Assembly (NCBI GenBank): GCA_003574885.1
Contig: PJFC01000001.1
Coordinates: forward strand, 62,001 to 126,000
DNA length: 64,000 nucleotides
Direction of reading: 5' to 3'
Source: Geobacter sp.
GTDB taxonomy: Bacteria > Desulfobacterota > Desulfuromonadia > Geobacterales > Geobacteraceae
The position numbers and the translations under genes were made by a program. Numbering within the stretch: position 1 is the first letter of the stretch; each line of letters opens with the position of its first letter. The notes beneath the pieces were generated by a model. It was given only the letters and a program-made list of their open reading frames with translations, had not been told where the DNA came from and made no database searches. Below, piece after piece: positions 52,706 through 63,511 of the stretch.

Positions 52706-55700
52706 TTACTTCTCGCCGCTCTCCTCGAAGTTCAGCGCCGCCAGCTTCTGGTAGTAGGCGAAATGTGCCTTGGCCCACTGGCCGGCCTTTCTCATCAGCT
52801 CATCGGCTTCCTTCGGATTGGCCTTCTTGAGCATGCGGTAGCGGTTTTCGTTATTGGTGTACTCTTCGAAGCTGATAGTTGCCGCCTTGCTGTCCAGCTG
52901 AAGAGGGTTCTTGTTCTCGGCCGCCAGGGCCGGATTGTAACGATACAACGGCCAATAGCCCGATTGTACGGCCTTTCTCTGAGCATCCACCCCTTCCGTC
53001 ATGTTGATCCCGTGTGCGATGCAGTGGGCATAGGCAATGATCAGGGACGGACCGTTGTAAGCCTCGGCCTCCAACATGGCCTTGGCGCACTGGGCGGGAT
53101 TGGAAAGGGAAACGGCAGCCACGTAGACCGTACCGTAGGACATGGCAATCATGCCCAGGTCCTTCTTGCTTACGGGCTTGCCACCGGCTGCAAAAAGTCC
53201 GACTGCGCCCATCGGTGTCGATTTGGATGCCTGACCACCGGTGTTGGAATAAACCTCGGTATCCAGTACGAACAGGTTGATGTTCTTGCCGCTCGCAATG
53301 ACATGGTCCAGACCGCCGAACCCGATGTCGTAGGCCCAGCCATCACCACCGATACACCAGACCGATTTTTTGACCAGGTAATCGGCAATCGGCATAAGCT
53401 GTTTGGCTACCTTTTCCTTGCTTCCCTTCAGGGCCGCCTTCAGCTTTTCGACGCGGCCACGCTGGGCCTCGATGCCGGCCTGACCGGACTGATCGGCGGA
53501 AAGGATTTCCTTCGCAAGTTTGGCATTGGCAGCAAACGCCTTGCTATCGGCCAACTCGGCCAAATTTCCCCGAGCCGACTTGGTGAACTGGTCTACGGTC
53601 AGCCGCATGCCGTACCCGAACTCGGCGTTGTCCTCGAACAGGGAGTTGGACCAGGCCGGGCCACGGCCGTCGGCACGCTGTGCGTAGGGAGTGGTGGGGA
53701 GGTTGCCGCCGTAGATCGACGAGCAGCCGGTTGCGTTGGCAACAAGCATCCGATCGCCAAACAGCTGAGTTAACAGCTTCAGATACGGAGTTTCGCCACA
53801 GCCTGCACAGGCACCGGAGTATTCGAACAGCGGCCGTACCAGCTGGTTGCCGCGCAGCGCCTCCAGCTTGACCTGAGTGGCATCCACATCGGGCAGCGAC
53901 AGGAAGAAGTCGTAGTTGTCGGCTTCCTGGGCACGCAGTGGCGGCTGGAAAGCCATATCCAGCGCCTTGTGGTTCGGATTCTGCTTGTCCTTGGCCGGGC
54001 AGTTGTGGGCGCAGGCGCCACAGCCGGTACAATCTTCCGGGGCCACCTGGACGGTCAGCTTCTTCCCCTTCATCTCGGGGATGTTGCAATCAATCGACTT
54101 GAAGGTCTTGGGGGCATCCTTCAGGAGCTTGGCGTCGTAGGCCTTCATGCGCACCGATGCGTGGGGGCAGACGAAGGAGCAGATGCCGCACTGGATGCAG
54201 AGCTTCTCGTCCCAGACCGGGATTTCAGTGGCGATATTACGCTTCTCGTACTGGGAAGTGGCCGTGGGGAATGTGCCATCGGCCGGCATTTTGGAGACCG
54301 GCAGATTGTCCCCCAGACCGGCCACGATGACACCGGTTACATCCTTGACGAACTTCGGTGCCTTGCTGGAGACGGCAGAGGCCATCTTCAGCTTGCTGGT
54401 GGCCTTGGCCGGCACCTTGACCTCGTAGAAGTTGTTCAACCCGGCTTCGACAGCCTTGTAGTTCATTTCCAGCACCTTCTCGCCAGCCTTGCCGTAGGAC
54501 TTCTTGATGGCACCCTTGATGGAAGCCACGGCGTCCTTCAGTGGGATGATGTTGGAGATCTTGAAGAACGCTGTCTGCATGATCACGTTGATGCGGGGCC
54601 CGAGGCCAATCTCGTTCCCCAGCTTGACCCCGTCGATCACGTAGAATTTCATTTTCTTGTCGATTATCTGCTGCTGCACTTCCTTCGGCATGGTGTCCCA
54701 AACTTCCGTGGGTCCGAAAGGGGCGTTCAGCAGGAACGTAGCGCCAGGCTTGGCCTTGCTCAGCATGTCGTACTTCTCAAGGAATGAGAAGTTGTGGCAG
54801 GCCACGAAGTCGGCCTCCTGCACCAGGTACGGAGCACGGATGTATTTTTTGCCGAAACGGAGGTGGGAGGTGGTCATGGAACCGGCCTTCTTGGAATCGT
54901 ACACAAAATAGGCCTGAGCGTTGTTGCTGGTCTCCTCACCGATGATTTTGATGGAGTTCTTGTTGGCACCGACGGTGCCGTCAGAACCAAGGCCGTAGAA
55001 CATGGCCTGGAATGCACCTTCCATCGGGTTCTTGTAGGAGTAGTCCACCTTCAGGCTGCAACCGGTCACATCCTCCTCGATACCGACCACAAAATTCTTT
55101 TTGGGCTTGGCGCTCTTGAGGTTGTCCAGCACTGCCTTGGCCATGGCCGGATTGAACTCCTTGGAGCCGAGACCGTAGCGGCCGCCGACGATGACCGGAT
55201 AGCCGTCCAGCTTGCACTTCCCGCTGGCCATACCTTCGCCGATCGCAGTACGTACGTCCAAATAGATGGGCTCTCCCAGGGAGCCCGGCTCCTTGGTCCG
55301 GTCAAGGACGGCAATCTTCTTGACCGTCTTGGGCAGCGCCTTGAGGAAGGCGTCCAGCGGGAAAGGACGATAGAGGCGGATCTTGACCACTCCGACCTTT
55401 TCACCCTTCTTGACCATATTATCGACCGTGTCCTGAACGACATCAGCGCCGGAACCCATCACCACCACCACGCGCTCGGCATCCTTGGCACCGACATAAT
55501 CAACCAGTTTGTACTTACGGCCGGTCAGCTTGCCGAACTTGTCCATCTCTTCCTGGACGATCTTTTCGCAGATCGGGTAGTGAGCGTTGACGGTTTCGCG
55601 CCCCTGGAAATAGACGTCCGGGTTCTGGGCGGTACCGCGCATAAACGGGCGGTCGGGGTTCAGGCCACGCCCCTTGTGCTCGGCGATCAGTTTGTCATCG

Positions 55701-56284
55701 AGCATAGCACGCATATCGTCAAAGGAGAGCTCCTCTACCTTCTGAATCTCATGGGAAGTGCGAAAACCGTCAAAGTAGTGCAGGAACGGTATACGGCTGC
55801 GCAGGGTAGAGGACTGGGAAATCAGGGCAAAGTCCATAACCTCCTGCACGTTGTTGGAACAGAGGAAGGCCCAGCCGGTGGAGCGACAGGACATGACGTC
55901 GGAGTGGTCACCGAAGATGGACAACGCCTGGGCAGCAATAGCACGGGCCGAGACGTGAAAAACGGTGGAGGTCAGCTCACCGGCGATTTTGAACATGTTG
56001 GGGATCATCAGCAGGAGCCCCTGGCTGGCGGTGAAGGTAGTGGTCAGTGCGCCGGCCTGCAGGGCGCCGTGTACGGCACCGGAGGCGCCCCCTTCAGACT
56101 GCATCTCGACGACAGAGGGGACGTTACCCCAGATGTTCGTCTCGCCGACCGCGCTCTTGGCGTCTGAAATCTCCCCCATAACCGATGACGGCGTGATGGG
56201 ATAGATGGCGATCACCTCATTGGTTGCATGGGCCACATGGGCTGCCGCAGTGTTGCCGTCAATGGTTACCATTTTGCGACTCAT
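52706..56284 (-). CDS. por: Pyruvate:ferredoxin (flavodoxin) oxidoreductase
   Basis: Single-chain POR of 1192 residues. It converts pyruvate and CoA to acetyl-CoA, CO2 and reduced ferredoxin (reversible); cytosolic. Domain order is: alpha (YPITPSSVMGEISD near residue 30), gamma and EKR regions, a ferredoxin domain with two 4Fe-4S motifs (CIQCGICSFVCP and CTGCGACAHNCP, residues about 690-760), then the thiamine-pyrophosphate domain (GDGWAYDIGFGGLDHVIASG, then NTGGQASKSTP). AAGGAGGAG precedes the ATG. It is a central enzyme of anaerobes that oxidise acetate or fix CO2. Confidence 0.96.
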   Translation of the reverse strand: MSRKMVTIDGNTAAAHVAHATNEVIAIYPITPSSVMGEISDAKSAVGETNIWGNVPSVVEMQSEGGASGAVHGALQAGALTTTFTASQGLLLMIPNMFKIAGELTSTVFHVSARAIAAQALSIFGDHSDVMSCRSTGWAFLCSNNVQEVMDFALISQSSTLRSRIPFLHYFDGFRTSHEIQKVEELSFDDMRAMLDDKLIAEHKGRGLNPDRPFMRGTAQNPDVYFQGRETVNAHYPICEKIVQEEMDKFGKLTGRKYKLVDYVGAKDAERVVVVMGSGADVVQDTVDNMVKKGEKVGVVKIRLYRPFPLDAFLKALPKTVKKIAVLDRTKEPGSLGEPIYLDVRTAIGEGMASGKCKLDGYPVIVGGRYGLGSKEFNPAMAKAVLDNLKSAKPKKNFVVGIEEDVTGCSLKVDYSYKNPMEGAFQAMFYGLGSDGTVGANKNSIKIIGEETSNNAQAYFVYDSKKAGSMTTSHLRFGKKYIRAPYLVQEADFVACHNFSFLEKYDMLSKAKPGATFLLNAPFGPTEVWDTMPKEVQQQIIDKKMKFYVIDGVKLGNEIGLGPRINVIMQTAFFKISNIIPLKDAVASIKGAIKKSYGKAGEKVLEMNYKAVEAGLNNFYEVKVPAKATSKLKMASAVSSKAPKFVKDVTGVIVAGLGDNLPVSKMPADGTFPTATSQYEKRNIATEIPVWDEKLCIQCGICSFVCPHASVRMKAYDAKLLKDAPKTFKSIDCNIPEMKGKKLTVQVAPEDCTGCGACAHNCPAKDKQNPNHKALDMAFQPPLRAQEADNYDFFLSLPDVDATQVKLEALRGNQLVRPLFEYSGACAGCGETPYLKLLTQLFGDRMLVANATGCSSIYGGNLPTTPYAQRADGRGPAWSNSLFEDNAEFGYGMRLTVDQFTKSARGNLAELADSKAFAANAKLAKEILSADQSGQAGIEAQRGRVEKLKAALKGSKEKVAKQLMPIADYLVKKSVWCIGGDGWAYDIGFGGLDHVIASGKNINLFVLDTEVYSNTGGQASKSTPMGAVGLFAAGGKPVSKKDLGMIAMSYGTVYVAAVSLSNPAQCAKAMLEAEAYNGPSLIIAYAHCIAHGINMTEGVDAQRKAVQSGYWPLYRYNPALAAENKNPLQLDSKAATISFEEYTNNENRYRMLKKANPKEADELMRKAGQWAKAHFAYYQKLAALNFEESGEK

Positions 56285-56364
56285 AAAAAACTCCTCCTTC
56301 TGATTTCTTGGATTATTCGAAACGCAATCCTATCTGCTTCGTCTATCTACCGGTCAATCAAATG

Positions 56365-56958
56365 TCAAAGCTCGGACCGCCCCTCCATGGCCCGCTGCAC
56401 TGTTGCAAGATCCACATACTCAAGGTCGGAACCAAGGGGAATGCCATGGGCAAGACGGGTGATCCGTATTCCCGTGGGCTTGATGAGGTGGGTCAGATAG
56501 AGGGCTGTTGCCTCACCTTCAACGGTAAAATTAGTTGCCAGTACAACCTCTTTGCACTCACCCTTTTCCAGGCGCTCCATAAGTTCCCGGATTCTCAACT
56601 GGGCCGGCGTGACACCATTCAGCGGCGAGAGCGCCCCCTGAAGCACGTGATAGCGCCCCTTGAAGGAGTGACTCCGTTCGATCGCCAGCATATCCTGAGG
56701 TTCTTCCACAACACAGAGAAGCGAAACATCCCGGTTTCCCGTGCAAATTGCACAGGGGTCCGCCTCGGTAATACCGAAACAGGTGGAGCAGAAGCGAACC
56801 CTGCTTCCAACCTCCATAAGACTTTCCGCCAGAGCATGAACGTTTGCAGGGGATTTTAAAAGGTGCAGGGCGAGCCGTAACGCGGTTTTTTCCCCAACTC
56901 CCGGCAATTTCTTCAATTCACCAATCAACTTCGTCAGTGATGCAGAAAAATGTAGCAT
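56365..56958 (-). CDS. recR: Recombination protein RecR
   Basis: DNA-repair factor acting with RecO (and RecF). It is 197 residues with the helix-hairpin-helix (LKKLPGVGEKTALRLALHLL), Cys4 zinc finger CSTCFGITEADPC near residue 60, and Toprim domain (CVVEEPQDMLAIE; EVVLATNFTVEGEATALYL). It is in the usual dnaX-ybaB-recR order, although the 196-bp gap before it suggests a promoter of its own. Confidence 0.96.
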   Translation of the reverse strand: MLHFSASLTKLIGELKKLPGVGEKTALRLALHLLKSPANVHALAESLMEVGSRVRFCSTCFGITEADPCAICTGNRDVSLLCVVEEPQDMLAIERSHSFKGRYHVLQGALSPLNGVTPAQLRIRELMERLEKGECKEVVLATNFTVEGEATALYLTHLIKPTGIRITRLAHGIPLGSDLEYVDLATVQRAMEGRSEL

Positions 56959-57007
56959 ATTTTTCCTATAATATAAAACATTTTTTTATTATGCTTTAAA
57001 TAAAAAA

Positions 57008-57040
57008 ATTTATTATGCGTAAAAAATTCGCATAATAAAT
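57008..57040. promoter_or_regulatory. AT-rich 12-bp inverted repeat upstream of recR
   Basis: ATTTATTATGCG and CGCATAATAAAT separated by 9 nt. It lies 50 bp upstream of the recR start; it could be an operator, or part of a terminator or promoter switch between ybaB and recR. Confidence 0.35.
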
Positions 57041-57062
57041 AGTAGTTTCAATGGGTTAAAGT

Positions 57063-57086
57063 CGGGCAGGCATTTCGCCCTGCCCG
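57063..57086 (-). terminator. Probable terminator of ybaB
   Basis: Stem CGGGCAGG / CCTGCCCG with an 8-nt loop, about 70 bp after the ybaB stop. The T-run is weak (GACTTT). Confidence 0.5.
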
Positions 57087-57154
57087 TTCTATTTCAGCGG
57101 TATCCCTTCCCCGTCGGGAGGAGAAAATAAACTGGTATTGCCGCGGTGATCGTC

Positions 57155-57469
57155 TTAAAACAACCCGGGGATGCTGAGTCCGCCCGTTATCTTTCCCATC
57201 TGCTCGGAAAGCTCGCCCTGCACTTTGGTCAGGGCCTCGTTAACCGCCGCAACGACGAGATCCTGAAGCATCTCGACATCTTCCGGATCAACCGCCTCTT
57301 TTTTTATCGTGAGAGAAAGCAGCTGGTTCTTTCCGTTGACCACTGCCGTCACCATGCCCCCCCCCACCGTAGCCTCGGCGGTTTTCTGGGCTGCATCTTC
57401 CTGCAATTTCGCCATCTTCTGCTGCATCATCTGGGCCTGCTTCATGATCTGCGCCAAACCTTTCGACAT
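57155..57469 (-). CDS. ybaB: YbaB/EbfC-family nucleoid-associated protein
   Basis: Small dimeric DNA-binding protein of 104 residues; N-terminal helix MKQAQMMQQKMAKLQ, then GGGMVTAVVNGKNQLLSLTI strands, and EDVEMLQDLVVAAVNEAL helix. It sits between dnaX and recR in the conserved order. GGGAGGTTCC precedes the ATG. Confidence 0.95.
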   Translation of the reverse strand: MSKGLAQIMKQAQMMQQKMAKLQEDAAQKTAEATVGGGMVTAVVNGKNQLLSLTIKKEAVDPEDVEMLQDLVVAAVNEALTKVQGELSEQMGKITGGLSIPGLF

Positions 57470-57540
57470 CCGGAACCTCCCTCAGACTTCATGTATTTTT
57501 TTTACTCACGCTTAACAAATTTTATATTACTAAAACATGG

Positions 57541-59292
57541 TTATACCTTTTCGGGTTCATCTCCTCCACGAACCGATTCGATCACACCGTCAAAAATTTC
57601 CAGCGCGGCCGCTACCACTGGATGACTTGCTGCCACTTCCCTCAACTCCACGTCGCGCGCGGACTGATCAAGACTTTTTTTTTCCAGGAGCGTGGGGGGA
57701 AGTCCCTCCGTATTCCCGCTCAAAGGCTTGAGCTGAAACACCGTGGCAACGTGAAAATATGCTTGGGCCAGACCGGACAGGTCAGTCATGACTTCAGTGT
57801 CTTTCAGCCTGTTATACTGGAACGAACCGGACTCGTACGCCAGTTCCACAAGCCGGGGAGAAACCTGCAGTGGTCTGCCATGCTCAAGCAGTGCTGCCAG
57901 CAGCGGCTTCTTCCCCCGTACGAACATGACAAACCCTTCCCAGTCCCCGCTTGTTTCAGTGACTTCGTTCAGGGAACCAGCGTTCATTTCAGCAGGTGCC
58001 TCCCGTGGAGTGTCACTCTCCGGCACTTTTCCGGCAGACGACGCTTTGGCGACGGGTGTCACTGCAGGACGGGGCTTTTCGACAGATGCCCCTTCCGGTC
58101 GGCGGCGGGGGGCCTCCCACACCGGTACGCCGGAAGCAACAACACCTCTCCCCGATTTCTCCAAAGACTGGAGACGGGCCAGAATCTCATCTACCGGGAT
58201 GACCGGCACCAGGTTCGCCATTTTCAACAGCACCATTTCCAGAACCAGTCGGGGAAAACTGCTCTGGGCCATCTCGGTATCGGCCCGCAGCAGCAGGGTC
58301 AGGTGGCGCTGGAGGTCGTCCAGTGCGACGCCACCGGACAGCTCCTGCAATTCAGCAAGTTCGCCAGGGGAGAGCTCGGCCAGTTCGGCAGCATCACCGA
58401 CTGCCTTGAGTATGACGAGGGTGCGGAACTGGTCTATCAGCTCCTGCCCAAAATGGCGCATGCTGTAACCGAAACCGTCTACCTGGCGCACAATGTCCAG
58501 AACACCCCTGCAATCCCTGGCAAAGATCGCCCGTGTCGCGTCCTGCAGCAGGCGGCGGTCAACGACACCGAGAAGGGCAACCACATCGTCGTCCTTTACC
58601 TGTTCCCCGCAGAATGCCAGCACCTGATCCAGGGTGGAAAGGGAATCCCGCATGCTGCCGTCCCCTTTGCGCGCGATCATTGCCAGCGCACCGTCGCTTA
58701 TCCCGACCTGCTCCTGGTCGACGATGAAGCGGAGACGGTCGACGATCTTCGGCAGCGGTATCCGCTTGAAATCGAAACGCTGGCAGCGCGAGAGGATGGT
58801 GATGGGGAGTTTGTGGGGTTCGGTGGTGGCGAAGATGAACTTTACGTGGGGAGGAGGTTCTTCCAGTGTCTTCAGGAGAGCGTTGAAGGCACTGGTTGAA
58901 AGCATGTGCACTTCGTCAATGATGAATATCTTGTAGCGGCTCCGTGACGGGAGGTATTTGACATTCTCCCGCAGCTCACGGATGTCGTCCACGCTGGTGT
59001 TGGACGCCCCGTCGATCTCGAAGACATCCACCGACGTCCCCGCAGTAATCTCCGTACAGGTGGAGCAGCTGTTGCACGGCTCAGTAGAGGTCCCCTGTTC
59101 GCAATTGAGTGCCTTGGCCAGGATCCGGGCGGAGCTGGTTTTCCCTACCCCCCGTGCCCCGGTAAAGAGAAAGGCATGGGCTATACGGCCTGAATCAATG
59201 GCATTCTGAAGGGTCTGACTGACATGCTCCTGTCCGATCAAATCACGGAAAGTCTGGGGACGCCATTTTCTCGCTAACACAAGATATGACAA
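57541..59292 (-). CDS. dnaX: DNA polymerase III subunit gamma/tau
   Basis: Clamp-loader ATPase of the replicative polymerase. It is 583 residues starting at TTG 59292 (no ATG in frame before the conserved SYLVLARKWRP). The AAA+ Walker A is GARGVGKTSS near residue 46, the zinc-binding Cys cluster CEQGTSTEPCNSCSTC lies near residue 70, and the DEVHMLS Walker B-type motif near residue 125. The C-terminal third is a tau-like domain. The slippery sequence used for the short gamma form in E. coli is not obvious. Confidence 0.96.
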   Translation of the reverse strand: MSYLVLARKWRPQTFRDLIGQEHVSQTLQNAIDSGRIAHAFLFTGARGVGKTSSARILAKALNCEQGTSTEPCNSCSTCTEITAGTSVDVFEIDGASNTSVDDIRELRENVKYLPSRSRYKIFIIDEVHMLSTSAFNALLKTLEEPPPHVKFIFATTEPHKLPITILSRCQRFDFKRIPLPKIVDRLRFIVDQEQVGISDGALAMIARKGDGSMRDSLSTLDQVLAFCGEQVKDDDVVALLGVVDRRLLQDATRAIFARDCRGVLDIVRQVDGFGYSMRHFGQELIDQFRTLVILKAVGDAAELAELSPGELAELQELSGGVALDDLQRHLTLLLRADTEMAQSSFPRLVLEMVLLKMANLVPVIPVDEILARLQSLEKSGRGVVASGVPVWEAPRRRPEGASVEKPRPAVTPVAKASSAGKVPESDTPREAPAEMNAGSLNEVTETSGDWEGFVMFVRGKKPLLAALLEHGRPLQVSPRLVELAYESGSFQYNRLKDTEVMTDLSGLAQAYFHVATVFQLKPLSGNTEGLPPTLLEKKSLDQSARDVELREVAASHPVVAAALEIFDGVIESVRGGDEPEKV

Positions 59293-59363
59293 GGGATGAT
59301 AACCTCATATGCAGTTTAAGGATTGTGGGAGGGGGGGTTGGTTTCGCGGGTTTGCGGGCAGAA

Positions 59364-59469
59364 CTGATAGCTGGGCACCCCCGCGGCACACGGAGCCGGT
59401 TACTGCCGCTGCTTCCTTCCGGACCTGACGGGGTTCATAACCTTCCGTTGCGCGGGACCCAGCTATCAG
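59364..59469 (-). ncRNA. ffs: Signal recognition particle RNA (4.5S type)
   Basis: The minus strand contains the universal Ffh-binding loop GTCAGGTCCGGAAGGAAGCA, and the two ends pair through CTGATAGCTGGG / CCCAGCTATCAG to close a single long hairpin of about 106 nt. Genomic position between dnaX and a tRNA-Ser is common. Confidence 0.93.
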
Positions 59470-59537
59470 CTCTATCCGCAATCTTTGCCGTCGGCGGGGC
59501 GCTGAAAAGCGGGCCAGTGGCAGTGCTGAAAAATTAA

Positions 59538-59628
59538 TGGCGGAGAGAGAGGGATTCGAACCCTCGGTACGCTATTAACGTACACACGCTTTCCAGGCGT
59601 GCTCCTTCAACCTCTCGGACATCTCTCC
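59538..59628 (-). tRNA. tRNA-Ser (GGA)
   Basis: 91 nt with CCA, acceptor GGAGAGA / TCTCTCC, long variable arm, anticodon loop CTGGAAA. First of four serine tRNAs in this region. Confidence 0.96.
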
Positions 59629-59675
59629 GCGAAGGGGAACTATAGTATAAACGATGCTGGTTTGTAAAGGTTTTA

Positions 59676-59765
59676 TGGCGGAGAGATAGGGATTCGAACC
59701 CTAGGTGGAGTCACCCCCACACCTGATTTCGAGTCAGGCGCCTTCGACCACTCGGCCATCTCTCC
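59676..59765 (-). tRNA. tRNA-Ser (CGA)
   Basis: 90 nt with CCA, acceptor GGAGAGA / TCTCTCC with one A-T mismatch in the 3' strand (TATCTCC), long variable arm, anticodon loop CTCGAAA. Confidence 0.95.
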
Positions 59766-59767
59766 AT

Positions 59768-60250
59768 TCAGTCTGCCGCAACTTTTTTATGGCGCTTCCG
59801 CTCGCGCAAGCCCGCAAAGAAGGAACTGATAGTTGCGGCGCACTCCGCACTCCGCACGCCGGCGGTCAGCATAACGCGATGATTGAGCCGGGGATCAGCG
59901 GAAAGATCATAGAGAGATCCCGCCGCACCCGCCTTCGGATCATGACAGCCGAAAACAACCCGCTCTATCCGAGCCAGGAGTATCCCCCCCATGCACATGA
60001 CACAGGGTTCTACGGTCACGTAAAGGGTCGCGCCGGACAGCCGCCAGTTGCCAGATCTGCGGGCCGCCTGACGGATAGCGATAATTTCGGCATGGGCCGT
60101 GGGATCATGGCGGGCCTCGCGAAGATTGTAGCCCCGACCGATGACCTTATCGTCCCTTACCACCAGAGCGCCGATGGGGACCTCACCCAGGTCAGCGGCC
60201 TTGTTGGCCTCGCGGAGCGCGATCCCCATCCAGTACACATCGTCTTTCAT
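59768..60250 (-). CDS. tadA: tRNA-specific adenosine deaminase TadA
   Basis: Deaminates A34 to inosine in tRNA-Arg(ACG). It is 160 residues with the cytidine-deaminase-like zinc site: HAEIIAIRQAARR near residue 55 (His and the proton-shuttling Glu), then EPCVMC near residue 85 (Cys pair). Its substrate tRNA-Arg(ACG) is encoded 10 bp upstream on the same strand, and it ends 3 bp from a tRNA-Ser. Confidence 0.96.
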   Translation of the reverse strand: MKDDVYWMGIALREANKAADLGEVPIGALVVRDDKVIGRGYNLREARHDPTAHAEIIAIRQAARRSGNWRLSGATLYVTVEPCVMCMGGILLARIERVVFGCHDPKAGAAGSLYDLSADPRLNHRVMLTAGVRSAECAATISSFFAGLRERKRHKKVAAD

Positions 60251-60259
60251 CTGATTAAA

Positions 60260-60336
60260 TGGCGCGCTTGGAGAGATTCGAACTCCCGACCTACGGATTC
60301 GTAGTCCGTTGCTCTATCCAGCTGAGCTACAAGCGC
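60260..60336 (-). tRNA. tRNA-Arg (ACG)
   Basis: 77 nt with CCA, acceptor GCGCTTG / CAAGCGC, anticodon ACG (the TadA substrate), T-loop GAGTTCGAATCTC. Confidence 0.97.
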
Positions 60337-60344
60337 GTGCAATC

Positions 60345-60827
60345 CTAACTGGCAGGTACGAAATCGACCAGTGTAAAACCATACTTGGGGTGTTGAAACG
60401 CATGGGTCGTCGGATAAAGAGAGAACAACCATCCCTTGAAGACCTCTTTCCCGCCTTCCATGATCCGGACCTGGGCCGCAGGGTTTTTCGGTTCATTGGA
60501 CTGGGATGTAAGGGTCGTACCCTCCATACTGAAGTGGGGAAGGAAATTCTCAACCCTGACGACGATGTTACTGCCGGGAAGGGGAAAATCAGCGCCCAGC
60601 GGCATGACATAGACCGTCTCTTTGTTGGCTGTCTTGTCGGTCACCGCGATCTTGACAGCCTTCCATTTCCCCTTGACCGTATCAGGTACAACGACTACTG
60701 ATTCTTTGCGTTGGGTCTGTCCATGGGGCGAACCGACCCCCTCTGCCTTTTGTTCTTCCTTTTTGCTGCAACCGGCCGCCACAATCACCAGCAGGGCGAA
60801 CAGCATGAATCTCAGCGTGTACTTCAC
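60345..60827 (-). CDS. DUF2155-like lipoprotein
   Basis: Protein of 160 residues with lipoprotein signal (FMLFALLVIVAAGC). GTG start at 60827 chosen because AAGGAGG lies nine bases before it; the frame extends to 60851. The mature part GKWKAVKIAVTDKTANKETV and VRIMEGGKEVFKGWLFSLY are typical of the DUF2155 family of exported proteins (role unknown). It lies alone between tRNA-Arg and tRNA-Ser. Confidence 0.82.
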   Translation of the reverse strand: MKYTLRFMLFALLVIVAAGCSKKEEQKAEGVGSPHGQTQRKESVVVVPDTVKGKWKAVKIAVTDKTANKETVYVMPLGADFPLPGSNIVVRVENFLPHFSMEGTTLTSQSNEPKNPAAQVRIMEGGKEVFKGWLFSLYPTTHAFQHPKYGFTLVDFVPAS

Positions 60828-60871
60828 CAGATCCTCCTTGGCAAACGGCAAGGCCGCAGAGCCTTAATAAA

Positions 60872-60964
60872 TGGCGGAGAGAGAGGGATTCGAACCCTCG
60901 ATACCGGTTTCCCAGTATACTCGCTTAGCAGGCGAGCGCCTTCGACCTACTCGGCCATCTCTCC
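60872..60964 (-). tRNA. tRNA-Ser (GCT)
   Basis: 93 nt with CCA, acceptor GGAGAGA / TCTCTCC, extended variable arm, anticodon loop CTGCTAA. Confidence 0.96.
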
Positions 60965-60985
60965 AGGAATCTGTTCTGTTATAAA

Positions 60986-61071
60986 TGGCGGAGGGAGTAG
61001 GATTCGAACCCACGGAACTTTCGTTCAACGGTTTTCAAGACCGCCGCCTTCAACCACTCGGCCATCCCTCC
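60986..61071 (-). tRNA. tRNA-Ser (TGA)
   Basis: 86 nt with CCA, acceptor GGAGGGA / TCCCTCC, extended variable arm, anticodon loop CTTGAAA. It begins 6 bp after the serS stop. Confidence 0.96.
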
Positions 61072-61077
61072 GGAATA

Positions 61078-62358
<1,281 letters not shown>

Positions 62359-62446
62359 TTACTTTCTGATTAATAAAGCTATATTTTGTAGCATTTGCAC
62401 GGCCGGCCGTCAACAATTTTATCCGGCCGCTCGATGGGACCCGCTT

Positions 62447-63496
62447 ATGCTGCGTAAACTTGTGCTGTTGACCTGCCTCTGTCTCTGCACTCCGACCCAC
62501 CCCGCCAGGGGAGGAGAGATCGTGATCAATGCCGTCGGCGATATCATGCTGGCTGGGAGCGGCACGCCTGTCTATTCCCGGCTCGGTTACGACTACCCCT
62601 TCGCCGCTACCCGCAAATACCTGCAAAGGGGGGACCTTGCCATCGGCAACCTGGAGTCTCCCATCACCAGCCGCGGCGATGAGTTCAGGGACAAACGGTT
62701 CCGCTTCCGGGCAGAACCGGCAGCCGCAGCAGCCCTCCGGGAGGCGGGATTCTCCGTGCTGACTCTGGCCAACAATCATGTGCTTGATTACGGCTCCGTC
62801 GGTCTCCAGGACACCGCTGACCTCCTGGACCGGTACGGCATCCTCCACTCCGGAGCAGGCAAAAATCTTGGGGAGGCCCGCCAGGCGGTCACCATCACCA
62901 TCAAGGGGAAACGACTCGCCTTTCTTGCCTATTCCCTCACCTTCCCCGATAAATTCTACGCCTCGGACAGCACCCCCGGAACAGCACCGGGATATCCCTC
63001 ATTCTTCGCAGACGACATTGCCAAAGCCCGACAGACAGCGGACTACGTCATTGTCTCCTTCCACTGGGGTACGGAGCGTGCGGAGCGTCCCCACTCCCGC
63101 CAGGTCGCTGCCGCCCATCAGGCCATCGACGCCGGCGCCGACGTAGTGCTCGGCCACCACCCCCACGTCCTCCAGGGAATCGAACGCTACAAGGGCGGTG
63201 TAATCCTGTACAGCCTTGGAAACTTCGCCTTCGGCAGCCTGAGCCCTTCGTCACGACAGAGCGTCATCGCCCGGATCACGCTGGGAGAGGGGGTGAGGGA
63301 AGTGGAATTCATTCCTCTCAACGTATTGAACCGAACGGTCCGCTTCCAGCCACGGGTCATGGAGGCCGGCAGAGGAGACGCGGTGATCGCCCACCTCAAC
63401 CGCATTTCCGCTCACCTAGGGACAGCCATCGTCTCTGACGGCGGGCGTCATCTGCTTGACATGGGAAAGGACAACCAGCGGGTTGCCGCACGGTAA
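62447..63496 (+). CDS. CapA-family (PGA_cap) metallophosphatase-like protein
   Basis: Protein of 349 residues with a probable signal peptide (MLRKLVLLTCLCLC). It is the CapA/PgsA fold, calcineurin-like: AVGDIMLAG near residue 31, NLESPIT, LANNHVLDYG near residue 110 and the VVSFHWGTE and VLGHHPHVLQG motifs for metal binding. Family members act in capsule polyglutamate synthesis or as exported phosphodiesterases. No other capsule genes are near, so the role here is uncertain. ATG 62447 is chosen because the frame extends further only through serS antisense. Confidence 0.85.
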   Translation: MLRKLVLLTCLCLCTPTHPARGGEIVINAVGDIMLAGSGTPVYSRLGYDYPFAATRKYLQRGDLAIGNLESPITSRGDEFRDKRFRFRAEPAAAAALREAGFSVLTLANNHVLDYGSVGLQDTADLLDRYGILHSGAGKNLGEARQAVTITIKGKRLAFLAYSLTFPDKFYASDSTPGTAPGYPSFFADDIAKARQTADYVIVSFHWGTERAERPHSRQVAAAHQAIDAGADVVLGHHPHVLQGIERYKGGVILYSLGNFAFGSLSPSSRQSVIARITLGEGVREVEFIPLNVLNRTVRFQPRVMEAGRGDAVIAHLNRISAHLGTAIVSDGGRHLLDMGKDNQRVAAR

Positions 63497-63511
63497 ATGG
63501 AGGGAATGGCC

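Noticed and set aside
53969-56167. Long plus-strand frames opposite por (53969-54787, 54794-56167)
   Set aside because: Antisense shadows of a conserved 1192-residue enzyme; no known domain.
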